Positions 1 through 6,273 of a DNA stretch of 6,832 nucleotides are shown piece by piece; position 1 is the stretch's first letter, and each line of letters opens with the position of its first letter. Below the pieces are notes generated by a model, which saw only the letters and a program-made list of their open reading frames with translations, was not told where the DNA came from and made no database searches. The stretch is from Bryobacterales bacterium (GTDB lineage Bacteria; Acidobacteriota; Terriglobia; Bryobacterales; Bryobacteraceae). The translations under genes and the position numbers were made by a program. The stretch spans positions 1-6,832 of the forward strand of contig JADYZL010000314.1 of assembly GCA_020853155.1 (NCBI GenBank). Reading direction: 5' to 3'.

Positions 1-1631
1 GAGGAGACTCCCACGAGGCTTCAACCGGAGCGGATGGCCACCAGCGGCTTTCCCGTCGGGACCGCCGCCGTTTACGAATGATCGAGAAGCGGGACGAGAG
101 ACGGCGGGATCGTTCCGACCGCCCCGCCGGAACCGCTGCCCACGGCTCCGAACATAGCGCGGGAGCCGGGGAGGTTTCCCAAGCCGAGGGAAGCACCGAG
201 ATTTCCGCACGCCCGGAACGTCAACCCTCCATCGGGCGAGACGCACGGCATGATCGTGAAAGCCGCTCGGCGGGCAGGGACGATCGCGATAGCCGCTCCG
301 CAGGCCGGGGCGACCGTGGAGATCGCGGTGGACGCGACGGCCGTCCAGACCGGAATGGGCGCTCCGACCGGGATGGAAAGTCCGATGCGGAGAGCCGCTC
401 CGATCGCTTCCGCGGGAAGAACTCGTCCCCGGCGACGCTCATCAGCGAGGTTCTGAAGGAGGGCCAGGAAGTACTGGTCCAGATTGCGAAGGAGCCGCTT
501 GGCCAGAAGGGCGCGCGCATTACGTCGCACATTGCGCTGCCGGGCCGTTACGTGGTCTACATGCCCACGGTGGAGCACGTCGGCGTCTCCCGGAAAGTGG
601 GGACCGACCAGGAGCGGCTGCGCCTGCGCAAGATCCTCCAGAGCGGGCGCGAAGGCATGCCGGGCGGATTCATTTGCCGCACTGCCGCCGAGGGCCGTTC
701 CGAAGCGGAAATCCATGCCGACATGGAGTTTCTCAACACGCTGTGGCAGGAGATCAAGGCGAAGGCGGACCGGAAGAACCCTCCGGCGCTCGTCCACCAC
801 GACCTCGACATCGTGCAGCGCGTGCTGCGCGATCAACTCACCGAGGAGTTCAAGACTATCTGGGTGGATAACGAGGAATTGTACGAGCGAATTCTGCGCT
901 TTGTGCAGAGCTTCCAGCCCAGCCTGGTTTCGCGCGTCCGGCTTTACACGAAACCGGCGCCCATCTTCGACACCTTCAACGTCACGACGGAACTCGAAAA
1001 GGCGCTGAAGCCGAAGGTATGGTTGAAATCCGGCGGCTATATCGTGATCAACCAGACCGAAGCGCTGGTGGCCATCGATGTGAACACCGGCAAGTTTGTC
1101 GGCAAGTCGAATCGTCTTGAAGACACCATCGTCAAGACGAATCTCGAAGCCGTGAAGGAAGCCGTGCGGCAGATCCGGCTGCGCGATCTTGGCGGCATCA
1201 TCGTGGTGGACTTCATCGACATGGACGAGCGCCGCAACCGCCAGAAGGTGATGCAGGCTCTCGACGAGGAGATGAAGGAAGACCGCGCGCCGTACAAGAT
1301 TCTGCAGTTCAACGATTTCGGCCTCGTCGCCATCACGCGCAAGCGGGTAAAGCAAAGCCTGGAGCGGACGCTCTGCCAGCCCTGCCCTTATTGCGAAGGC
1401 AGCGGCTATATCAAGAATGTGCAGACGGTGATCGGCGAGATCCTCACCGAAGCCCAGAAGATCGCCTCGGCGGTGGAGGGCGAGGTCTCCCTGCGCGTGA
1501 ATCCGGAAGTGGGGAAAGTGCTGAAGTCCCACACCAACAACTACCTCGAAGAACTGGAAGAGATCCTCAAGGCGCCCGTGATCGTCACCAGCGATCCGCT
1601 ACTCCACCAGGAGAAATTCGACCTCGCATAA
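1..1631 (+). CDS. rng: Rne/Rng family ribonuclease (RNase G-type), 5' end outside window
   Basis: Single-strand endoribonuclease of the RNase E/G family, which processes rRNA precursors and starts mRNA decay in the cytoplasm. Numbering from the Met at 78: the end of the S1 region starts near residue 122 (ISEVLKEGQEVLVQIAKEP), the 5'-sensor pair is R201-T202 (RTAAEG), the metal-binding DNase I-like residues are D334 (AIDVNTG) and D378 (VVDFIDMD), and the zinc-link is C436-P-Y-C439. The protein ends soon after the small domain, as RNase G does, with no RNase E-like C-terminal scaffold. The frame is open from position 3 with no stop. The family's usual N-terminus (first S1 strands, with a GNIYKGRV-like motif) is absent, so the Met at 78 is probably internal and the gene starts upstream. 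Codons 3-437 form an Arg/Asp/Ser/Gly-rich low-complexity stretch. Family identity is very sure; rng rather than rne is chosen on the short C-terminus. Confidence 0.95.
   Translation, partial: GDSHEASTGADGHQRLSRRDRRRLRMIEKRDERRRDRSDRPAGTAAHGSEHSAGAGEVSQAEGSTEISARPERQPSIGRDARHDRESRSAGRDDRDSRSAGRGDRGDRGGRDGRPDRNGRSDRDGKSDAESRSDRFRGKNSSPATLISEVLKEGQEVLVQIAKEPLGQKGARITSHIALPGRYVVYMPTVEHVGVSRKVGTDQERLRLRKILQSGREGMPGGFICRTAAEGRSEAEIHADMEFLNTLWQEIKAKADRKNPPALVHHDLDIVQRVLRDQLTEEFKTIWVDNEELYERILRFVQSFQPSLVSRVRLYTKPAPIFDTFNVTTELEKALKPKVWLKSGGYIVINQTEALVAIDVNTGKFVGKSNRLEDTIVKTNLEAVKEAVRQIRLRDLGGIIVVDFIDMDERRNRQKVMQALDEEMKEDRAPYKILQFNDFGLVAITRKRVKQSLERTLCQPCPYCEGSGYIKNVQTVIGEILTEAQKIASAVEGEVSLRVNPEVGKVLKSHTNNYLEELEEILKAPVIVTSDPLLHQEKFDLA
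258..317 (+). repeat. two 30-bp in-frame tandem repeats in the RNase linker
   Basis: Bases 258-287 and 288-317 encode two near-identical decapeptides, ESRSAGRDDR and DSRSAGRGDR. They are followed by degenerate RGD/RDG/RSD units to about position 415. The unit is a multiple of three, so copy-number change would keep the frame. It lies in the low-complexity linker of the ribonuclease and probably arose by slippage. Such Arg-rich disordered segments often bind RNA; that role here is inference. Confidence 0.7.
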
Positions 1632-1657
1632 ACGGCGAAACAGTACTATCAGGTCTA

Positions 1658-1700
1658 GCAAGCAGGACATTTCGGGAGTTCCCCGGAGTGTCCTGTTTGC
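1658..1700 (+). terminator. strong hairpin after the ribonuclease gene, likely terminator
   Basis: Bases 1658-1669 (GCAAGCAGGACA) pair over 12 positions, with one G-T wobble, with 1689-1700 (TGTCCTGTTTGC). Inside, a 3x3 internal loop (TTT/GAG) leads to a second 4-bp stem, 1673-1676 (CGGG) with 1682-1685 (CCCG), closed by a 5-base loop. It starts 26 bases after the ribonuclease stop and ends 27 bases before the next ATG. The tail is only GTTTG, not a long T run, so it is not a textbook intrinsic terminator. It could also be an mRNA 3'-end stabiliser or, less likely, a binding site. Confidence 0.55.
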
Positions 1701-1727
1701 GTTTGATCCGGTATCATCCATAGAAGA

Positions 1728-2636
1728 ATGGCCGTGGAATCCCCTCGCGATCCCGTGCAGCGCCGGCTGGAACCGATGCTCGCTTTGCGGCGGAGTGACG
1801 GTAGTTTCGCTTACCGCTCCGGCGGCCCCGGCCAGGCGGAATGCACGTGCTACGCCCTGCTGGCACTGAAGGCGGCGGGCCACCCGGTGGATGGAAAGAT
1901 CGCCCAAAGCCTCGATTGGCTGGCGTCGCTCGAACGGGAAGATGGAGGCTTCGCGCCCCAACCCTCGATCCTCACGAGCAACTGGGTGACCGGGCTCATC
2001 TCCATCACGATGGGCGCGTATCAACGCACGGAAACGCAAAGGAAAGCCGTGGAGTGGCTGCTGGGAATTACGGGCGGGGAGACCGCGCGCTGGCGCCACG
2101 TCATCCACAACCTTCTGGGAACCAAGACCGAGTATCCTCAAGTCCACCAGGGCTGGCCCTGGGCCGTGGGCACGACCGCGTGGCTGGAACCGACCGTCCT
2201 CGGAACGCTGGCGATGCTGCGCGCACAGACGCCGGATCTCTTTCCCGATCTGCGGACGCGCATCGGCGAGCGCTTTGACGAGGCGCGAAAGATGCTGCTT
2301 GACCGGCGCTGCGCCGATGGCGGCTGGAACTACGGCGCCCCCATCGCCCTTGGAATTGGCGCTCTCTCCTATCCGGAAACCACCGGCATGGCCCTGTTCG
2401 GATTGCAGGGCACGCCCACCGGGACGCTCTCCCACTCGACCTCGCTCGCCCACCGGATGCTGGCGGGGAAGCCGCATGCGAACGGAGTGAGTTGGCTGCA
2501 ACTGGGCTTGAGCGCTTTCGGCGAAGCGGCGGACGCCGGCGAAGAAGAGGCGATACAGTGCCGGAACTGTCTGGATTACGCCCTGCGCGTTCTCGCGCTG
2601 AAAGCCATCGGTGGAACCAATGTATTCAAGGCCTGA
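1728..2636 (+). CDS. prenyltransferase/squalene-cyclase-type alpha/alpha-toroid repeat protein
   Basis: 302 residues, with no signal peptide or membrane segment, so probably cytoplasmic. It carries the repeat signature of the terpene cyclase/protein prenyltransferase toroid fold: SDGSFAYR (23-30), EDGGFAP (71-77), a WPWAVGTTAWLEPT block (143-156) and CADGGWNYG (195-203), each before or beside an alanine/leucine-rich helix such as CYALLALKAA (41-50). I see no DxDD motif of class II cyclases, so catalysis like squalene-hopene cyclase is not supported; the substrate is unknown. Cysteines at 39, 41, 195, 278 and 281 (CRNC) are notable, but a zinc site is only a guess. The start at 1728 is the only good ATG after an in-frame TGA at 1704-1706; the ribosome binding site is poor. 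The stop overlaps the ribosome binding site of the DUF362 gene, which implies co-expression. Fold assignment is fairly sure; function is unknown. Confidence 0.8.
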   Translation: MAVESPRDPVQRRLEPMLALRRSDGSFAYRSGGPGQAECTCYALLALKAAGHPVDGKIAQSLDWLASLEREDGGFAPQPSILTSNWVTGLISITMGAYQRTETQRKAVEWLLGITGGETARWRHVIHNLLGTKTEYPQVHQGWPWAVGTTAWLEPTVLGTLAMLRAQTPDLFPDLRTRIGERFDEARKMLLDRRCADGGWNYGAPIALGIGALSYPETTGMALFGLQGTPTGTLSHSTSLAHRMLAGKPHANGVSWLQLGLSAFGEAADAGEEEAIQCRNCLDYALRVLALKAIGGTNVFKA

Positions 2637-2640
2637 GGGA
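2635..2640 (+). promoter_or_regulatory. ribosome binding site overlapping the toroid stop codon
   Basis: GAGGGA begins inside the TGA stop of the toroid gene. It leaves about 8 bases between GAGG and the ATG at 2647, but touches the ATG at 2641 and lies downstream of the ATG at 2611. This favours 2647 as the DUF362 start and suggests translational coupling of the two genes. Confidence 0.6.
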
Positions 2641-2646
2641 ATGCCA

Positions 2647-3636
2647 ATGAGGAAGCACGGCATCGGAAGACGCGAATGGCTGGCGGGCGCGGTGGCCGCC
2701 GGGGCCGTCGCGGCGGGAACCGCGACTGGTTGCGGGCAGGCCGGCGCGCCCTCTGAGAAGTCGCGCGTAACGGTGCTGAAGAGCGCCGCGTACAACCAGG
2801 ATGTCTACGCCACGGTCCGCCGATTGCTTGAGGATCAGAAGCTGAACGTGAAGGACAAGCACGTTGTTCTGAAGCCGAATCTGGTGGAATTTGACCCCAC
2901 GCGCCCCATCAACACGAATCCGCTTTTCGTCCACGCGGCGCTCGAAGGGTTTCGCGCGCTGGGGGCGGCGAGCGTCCGCATTGCCGAGGGTCCCGGGCAC
3001 CGGCGGGACTCGCTCGATCTCGCCGATGCGGCGGGGTATTTCTCCACCATCCCCGGTTTTGAAGACCGCTTCCGCGACCTCAACTTCGATGCCGTCGAAC
3101 GGATTGCGCTCCGCAACCCTCACTCCAAGCTGACCGAACTCTACCTGCCCCAGACCCTTCTGGGGGCGGACCTCATCGTTTCTCTCGCCAAGATGAAGAC
3201 GCACCATTGGGCGGGGGCCACATTGAGCATGAAGAATTTCTTCGGCACGGTTCCGGGCAGTATCTACGGCTGGCCGAAGAATGTTCTGCATTGGGCCGGC
3301 ATTCCCGAATGCATCGCGGATCTTCACAATGTCTTTCCCAAGCACTTCGGGCTTGTGGATGGCATCGTCGGCATGGAGGGCAACGGCCCCATCCAGGGCA
3401 CGGGCAAGTTCGCGGGGGTGATCGCCGGGAGCCGGGATATGGTGGCGCTCGATGCCACCTGCTGCCGCATTATGGGCATTGATCCGGCGCGTGCGGAGTA
3501 CCTTCGGCTCAGCGCCAAGAACGGTCAACTCGATGCCGCCAACGTGATTCAAAGCGGCGAGACGCTGGCAAGCGTCCAAACCGATTTCGAACTCTTTGGC
3601 GAGTTCAAAGACTGGCGCCTCAAGCGCGGCGCCTGA
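2647..3636 (+). CDS. DUF362 domain protein with twin-arginine/lipobox leader
   Basis: 329 residues from the chosen start. The N-terminus GRREWLAG (7-14) followed by an Ala/Gly-rich hydrophobic stretch is a twin-arginine export signal. Cys29 in TATGC is a possible lipobox, though Ala at -3 is not ideal, so the protein may be an envelope lipoprotein. The rest matches DUF362 (PF04015): KPNLV (76-80), KMKTHH (182-187), SMKNFFG (194-200), DGIVGMEGNGP (238-248) and ALDATCC (267-273). It has no C-terminal ferredoxin domain as some DUF362 proteins do; Cys222, Cys272 and Cys273 are the only mature-domain cysteines seen. The family's biochemical role is largely unknown. Tat export would fit a protein folded with a cofactor before export, which is inference. 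ATGs at 2611 (overlapping the toroid gene) and 2641 are alternative starts. The gene converges on the TrmB gene with a 40-base gap. Confidence 0.88.
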   Translation: MRKHGIGRREWLAGAVAAGAVAAGTATGCGQAGAPSEKSRVTVLKSAAYNQDVYATVRRLLEDQKLNVKDKHVVLKPNLVEFDPTRPINTNPLFVHAALEGFRALGAASVRIAEGPGHRRDSLDLADAAGYFSTIPGFEDRFRDLNFDAVERIALRNPHSKLTELYLPQTLLGADLIVSLAKMKTHHWAGATLSMKNFFGTVPGSIYGWPKNVLHWAGIPECIADLHNVFPKHFGLVDGIVGMEGNGPIQGTGKFAGVIAGSRDMVALDATCCRIMGIDPARAEYLRLSAKNGQLDAANVIQSGETLASVQTDFELFGEFKDWRLKRGA

Positions 3637-3676
3637 GGCCGCCGAATCGGGAGTCGCCCTCCCTGGAAGGCACGCT

Positions 3677-4504
3677 CTACTCTTGCCCGTTGGTGATGGC
3701 AGATCCGGCCTTCGCCGCGCTCCAGCGGGAATCGAAGAGTTCGGCCATGGCGGAGCCAAAGCCACGGTGGTCAAACCAGACCGAGGTCCAGCTTTGTTTG
3801 GTGATGAGCGGATCAAGCAGGGCGAGAATGCCGCGAGTCCCGTCAAAGAGCGCCAATTTCATCGGCAATTCCGGAACCTGGCGAATTTCCACCCCCGCCG
3901 CGGCATACTCGCAGAGGCGCTCCCGGTACCCTTCACTGATCTCGTGATGCTCTTCCATGAGCAACCGGATGCGGACACCGCGCGCGCAGGCATCTTTCAC
4001 CAGTTGCTCATCGAGCGGATCCACCGCGTAGGGCGGGCGCGCAAACTCGACATACTCGCCCTGCGCCCGTTCGAGCATGGAGCGGAAATGCATCGCGGTC
4101 TGGGCGGTTTCATTGAAGAGCCGCACGTAATCGAGATTGCCGCGCTCCGCGATGCCGCTCCCGCAAAGTTCCTCCAGGTCTTGAATCACGAGCGAAGCCC
4201 GGCTTCGGGATTCCCGTAATTGCTCCGCGAAATCCCGTTCTTTCCGAGCGAGGTACGCGGGAATGGCGATGGATGGCTCCACGGCGGAAAACGACTTGGT
4301 TTTCTCTTGAAGCACCTCGGCAAAGCCTTTCTCGAGCAGGCTATCGAGCACCTCGTAGATCTTCTGGCGGGGCACGGCGGCGTGCGCAGCCGCTTCCATT
4401 GCCTTAAAGCGCGGATGGCCCAGCAACACCAGATAGGTGCGCGCTTCATAGGCGTTCAGCCCGAGTTGCTGCAGCTTGGGCCAGAGCCGTTCAAAATTTG
4501 CCAT
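3677..4504 (-). CDS. TrmB family transcriptional regulator
   Basis: 275 residues. The N-terminal TrmB-type winged helix (about 8-76) includes LGLNAYEARTYLVLLGH (14-30), a recognition-helix region VPRQKIYEVLDSLLEKGF (44-61) and a wing ending in SAVEP. A charged, probably coiled-coil helix (about 84-114) follows, as usual for dimerising TrmB proteins. The C-terminal domain (about 126-263) resembles the phospholipase D-like effector domain of this family, with KDACARGVRIRLLM (170-183) and MKLALFDGTRGILALL (215-230); no HKD catalytic motif is present, so it should sense a ligand. The ligand is unknown; characterised archaeal relatives bind sugars. The frame extends upstream to 4846, but that part resembles no TrmB sequence, so the ATG at 4502-4504 is chosen. 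The gene is divergent from the ATPase, a layout compatible with regulating it or itself. Confidence 0.88.
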   Translation of the reverse strand: MANFERLWPKLQQLGLNAYEARTYLVLLGHPRFKAMEAAAHAAVPRQKIYEVLDSLLEKGFAEVLQEKTKSFSAVEPSIAIPAYLARKERDFAEQLRESRSRASLVIQDLEELCGSGIAERGNLDYVRLFNETAQTAMHFRSMLERAQGEYVEFARPPYAVDPLDEQLVKDACARGVRIRLLMEEHHEISEGYRERLCEYAAAGVEIRQVPELPMKLALFDGTRGILALLDPLITKQSWTSVWFDHRGFGSAMAELFDSRWSAAKAGSAITNGQE

Positions 4505-4537
4505 GGTTCCGGAAGATCTGCCTCGCGTTTCTCCGCA

Positions 4538-4566
4538 ATGGTAGCAAACGGCGGCGGCAACGCCAA
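4538..4566 (-). promoter_or_regulatory. candidate sigma-70-type promoter of the TrmB gene
   Basis: On the minus strand, TTGGCG (complement of 4561-4566) and TACCAT (complement of 4538-4543) are separated by exactly 17 bases. Each hexamer matches the consensus at 4 of 6 positions. A transcript would start near 4530, about 25 bases before the TrmB ATG. The match is by eye only, and GC-rich DNA gives chance hits. Confidence 0.4.
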
Positions 4567-4720
4567 CGGATGCACAATGGAAGAAACGCGTTCGTCCGTA
4601 TCGCTGGGAGGCGCATCCGCGGCCAGGTATTCGCCGGGCAGGATGAGCAAGGGAACGGACACGAACGAAACGGGTACTTCCCCGGATGGGTCCATCGAAT
4701 AGGGCCACGGAGAATCGAAG

Positions 4721-4728
4721 AGGGGGAC
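4721..4728 (+). promoter_or_regulatory. ribosome binding site deciding the ATPase start
   Basis: AGGGGGAC is purine-rich and sits 5 to 7 bases before the ATG at 4734. The other in-frame ATG at 4686 has no such sequence before it, and the 16 residues it would add look unlike the family. This decides for 4734. Confidence 0.6.
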
Positions 4729-4733
4729 GGGCG

Positions 4734-6251
4734 ATGGGAACCTGGGATTTACCGCATACGCTGGGAGCGCTGCGGCGCGATGAACGCTTCACCGAAGAGC
4801 GCATCGGCGCGCGCGGCATCAAGGAGGAGATTCGCGGCAATCTCATCCGGAAGCTGCGCTCCGGCGAACGGCTCTTCGAGGGGGTTCATGGATACGACGA
4901 CACGGTGATCCCGCAGATTGTGAATGCGCTCCTCTCGCGACACAATTTCATTCTGCTGGGCTTGCGCGGGCAGGCGAAAACCAAACTGATTCGCATGCTC
5001 ACCACCTTGCTCGACCCCGCCATTCCGTATATCGCGGGGAGCGAGGTGCGCGACAACCCCTACCAGCCGATCAGCCGCTACGGCCGCACGGCGATCGAGG
5101 AACAAGGCGAGGAGACGCCGATTGCGTGGCTCACTCCCGAGCATCGCTATGTGGAGAAGCTCGCGACGCCGGATGTCACGGTGGCCGACATGATCGGCGA
5201 TATCGACCCTATCAAGGCCGCGCGGCAGGGAGCGAATCTCTCCGACGAACTTACGATTCACTATGGCCTTGTTCCGAGGGCAAACCGCGCCATCTTCGCG
5301 CTGAACGAGCTTCCGGACCTGGCCGGACGTATTCAGGTGAGTTTGTTCAACATCATGCAGGAGGGCGACGTCCAGATCAAAGGTTACCCCGTCCGCATGC
5401 CGCTCGACGTCCTGCTCGTATTCACGGCGAATCCGGAAGATTACACGGCCCGCGGGAAGATCATCACCCCGCTCAAAGACCGCATCGGCAGCGAGATCCG
5501 CACACATTACCCGCTCACGGTGGAGCAGGGCGTCGCCATCACGCTGCAGGAAGCATGGAGGCAGCGGCCCGGCGGCGTGGAACTGCGCCTTCCGGATTAC
5601 ATCGTGGAAACCGTGGAGCAGATTGCCTTCGTCGCGCGCGAGGACCGGCGCGTGGATAAGCGATCCGGGGTGAGCCAGCGCCTCGCCATCACGGCGCTCG
5701 AGAACGTGATTTCCAACGCGGAGCGGCGCGCCATCGAAAGCGGAGAAGGAGTGGCGGCGCCGCGCGTAAGCGATATCTACGCGGCGCTTCCCGCCATTAC
5801 CGGTAAGGTGGAACTCGAGTACGAAGGGGAACTGAAGGGCGGCGACATCGTGGCGCGGGAGATCATCCGCAATGCCATCGGGCGTGTGTACAAGAAGTAT
5901 CTCGGGGATAGCAACCTCAGTGCGGCCGTGAAGTGGTTCGATGCGGGCGGCAGCGTGAAAGTGGAGGACCGGATGCCTTCCCCCTTGCTGCTGGCGCAGC
6001 TTGCCAAAGTGGACGGCCTGCTCGAGAAGACACGCCGTTTAGGTCTTGGCGAGAGTGAACCGGATGCGCTTCGCGCCTCCGCCGGCGAGTTTCTATTGGA
6101 AGGGCTATATGCGCTGCGGCGGATCAGCCGGGATGAGGAGTTAGGCTTCCGGGGCGAGGAGCGGCGCGGCGCCGAGGTTTTCGAGGAGGAGACTCCCGAA
6201 ATCGACCCCGCCGAGTTCCGCAGGAAGCGCAACCGTCAACGCTACAACTGA
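4734..6251 (+). CDS. MoxR/magnesium-chelatase-like AAA+ ATPase
   Basis: 505 residues, cytoplasmic. Such ATPases act as chaperones or metal-insertion motors, typically with a von Willebrand factor A partner. Motifs seen: Walker A GLRGQAKT (76-83), Walker B IFALNE (187-192) with Asn191 where Asp is usual, LFNIMQEGDVQIKGYPVRMP just after it (the pre-sensor region typical of the helix-2-insert/MoxR class), sensor 1 Asn233 (TANPEDY), candidate arginine finger Arg250 in PLKDRIG, and sensor 2 Arg316 (GVSQRL). The 140-residue C-terminus is charged and helical, ending in a basic tail (RRKRNRQR). It resembles proteins annotated as magnesium chelatase subunit or sigma-54-interacting regulator; the latter label is unlikely because no GAFTGA loop or DNA-binding helix-turn-helix is visible. 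No chlorophyll genes or VWA gene accompany it here, so a chelatase role is not supported. Confidence 0.85.
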   Translation: MGTWDLPHTLGALRRDERFTEERIGARGIKEEIRGNLIRKLRSGERLFEGVHGYDDTVIPQIVNALLSRHNFILLGLRGQAKTKLIRMLTTLLDPAIPYIAGSEVRDNPYQPISRYGRTAIEEQGEETPIAWLTPEHRYVEKLATPDVTVADMIGDIDPIKAARQGANLSDELTIHYGLVPRANRAIFALNELPDLAGRIQVSLFNIMQEGDVQIKGYPVRMPLDVLLVFTANPEDYTARGKIITPLKDRIGSEIRTHYPLTVEQGVAITLQEAWRQRPGGVELRLPDYIVETVEQIAFVAREDRRVDKRSGVSQRLAITALENVISNAERRAIESGEGVAAPRVSDIYAALPAITGKVELEYEGELKGGDIVAREIIRNAIGRVYKKYLGDSNLSAAVKWFDAGGSVKVEDRMPSPLLLAQLAKVDGLLEKTRRLGLGESEPDALRASAGEFLLEGLYALRRISRDEELGFRGEERRGAEVFEEETPEIDPAEFRRKRNRQRYN

Positions 6252-6273
6252 TCGTCGCGGAGCACGCGGCGCA

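Larger units (their letters stand above)
4505..4733. other. 229-bp divergent intergenic region
   Basis: It lies between the TrmB gene and the AAA+ ATPase gene, which point away from each other. It holds the candidate TrmB promoter, an 8-bp palindrome AACGCGTT (4585-4592), and an imperfect inverted pair, CGTTCGTCCGT (4589-4599) and ACGGACACGAACG (4655-4667). I could not find a convincing promoter for the ATPase. A 41-codon open frame (4577-4702) is present but not supported as a gene. Confidence 0.5.

Noticed and set aside
72..1532. 486-codon open frame antisense to the ribonuclease gene
   Set aside because: It lies opposite a conserved gene with clear motifs, shows no recognisable domain and is rich in His/Arg/Ala, as expected for a GC-rich antisense shadow.
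1599..2795. 398-codon antisense frame across the toroid gene
   Set aside because: It spans the intergenic hairpin and parts of two conserved genes and has no family features; a compositional shadow.
3637..3676. possible terminator between the convergent DUF362 and TrmB genes
   Set aside because: Only a short, mismatched stem (GCCCTCC with GGAAGGC) with almost no loop and no T tract.
2626..3846. 406-codon antisense frame across the DUF362 gene
   Set aside because: It overlaps both the DUF362 and TrmB genes, whose motifs are conserved; no own domain is seen.
4577..4702. 41-codon small open frame in the divergent spacer, + strand
   Set aside because: Weak ribosome binding site, low-complexity Ser/Thr/Gly sequence, no recognisable feature; GC-rich DNA gives such frames by chance.
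4505..4846. 114-residue N-terminal extension of the TrmB protein
   Set aside because: It is Arg/Ser/Cys-rich, unlike any TrmB domain, crosses the ATPase start region and the candidate promoter; the ATG at 4504 begins exactly at the winged helix.
4749..5507. 252-codon antisense frame within the ATPase gene
   Set aside because: It covers the Walker A and B coding region of a clear AAA+ gene; a shadow.
6186..6197. 12-mer GAGGAGACTCCC repeated at positions 1-12
   Set aside because: It lies inside two unrelated coding regions with no flanking similarity; most likely coincidence, not an attachment site or mobile-element end.
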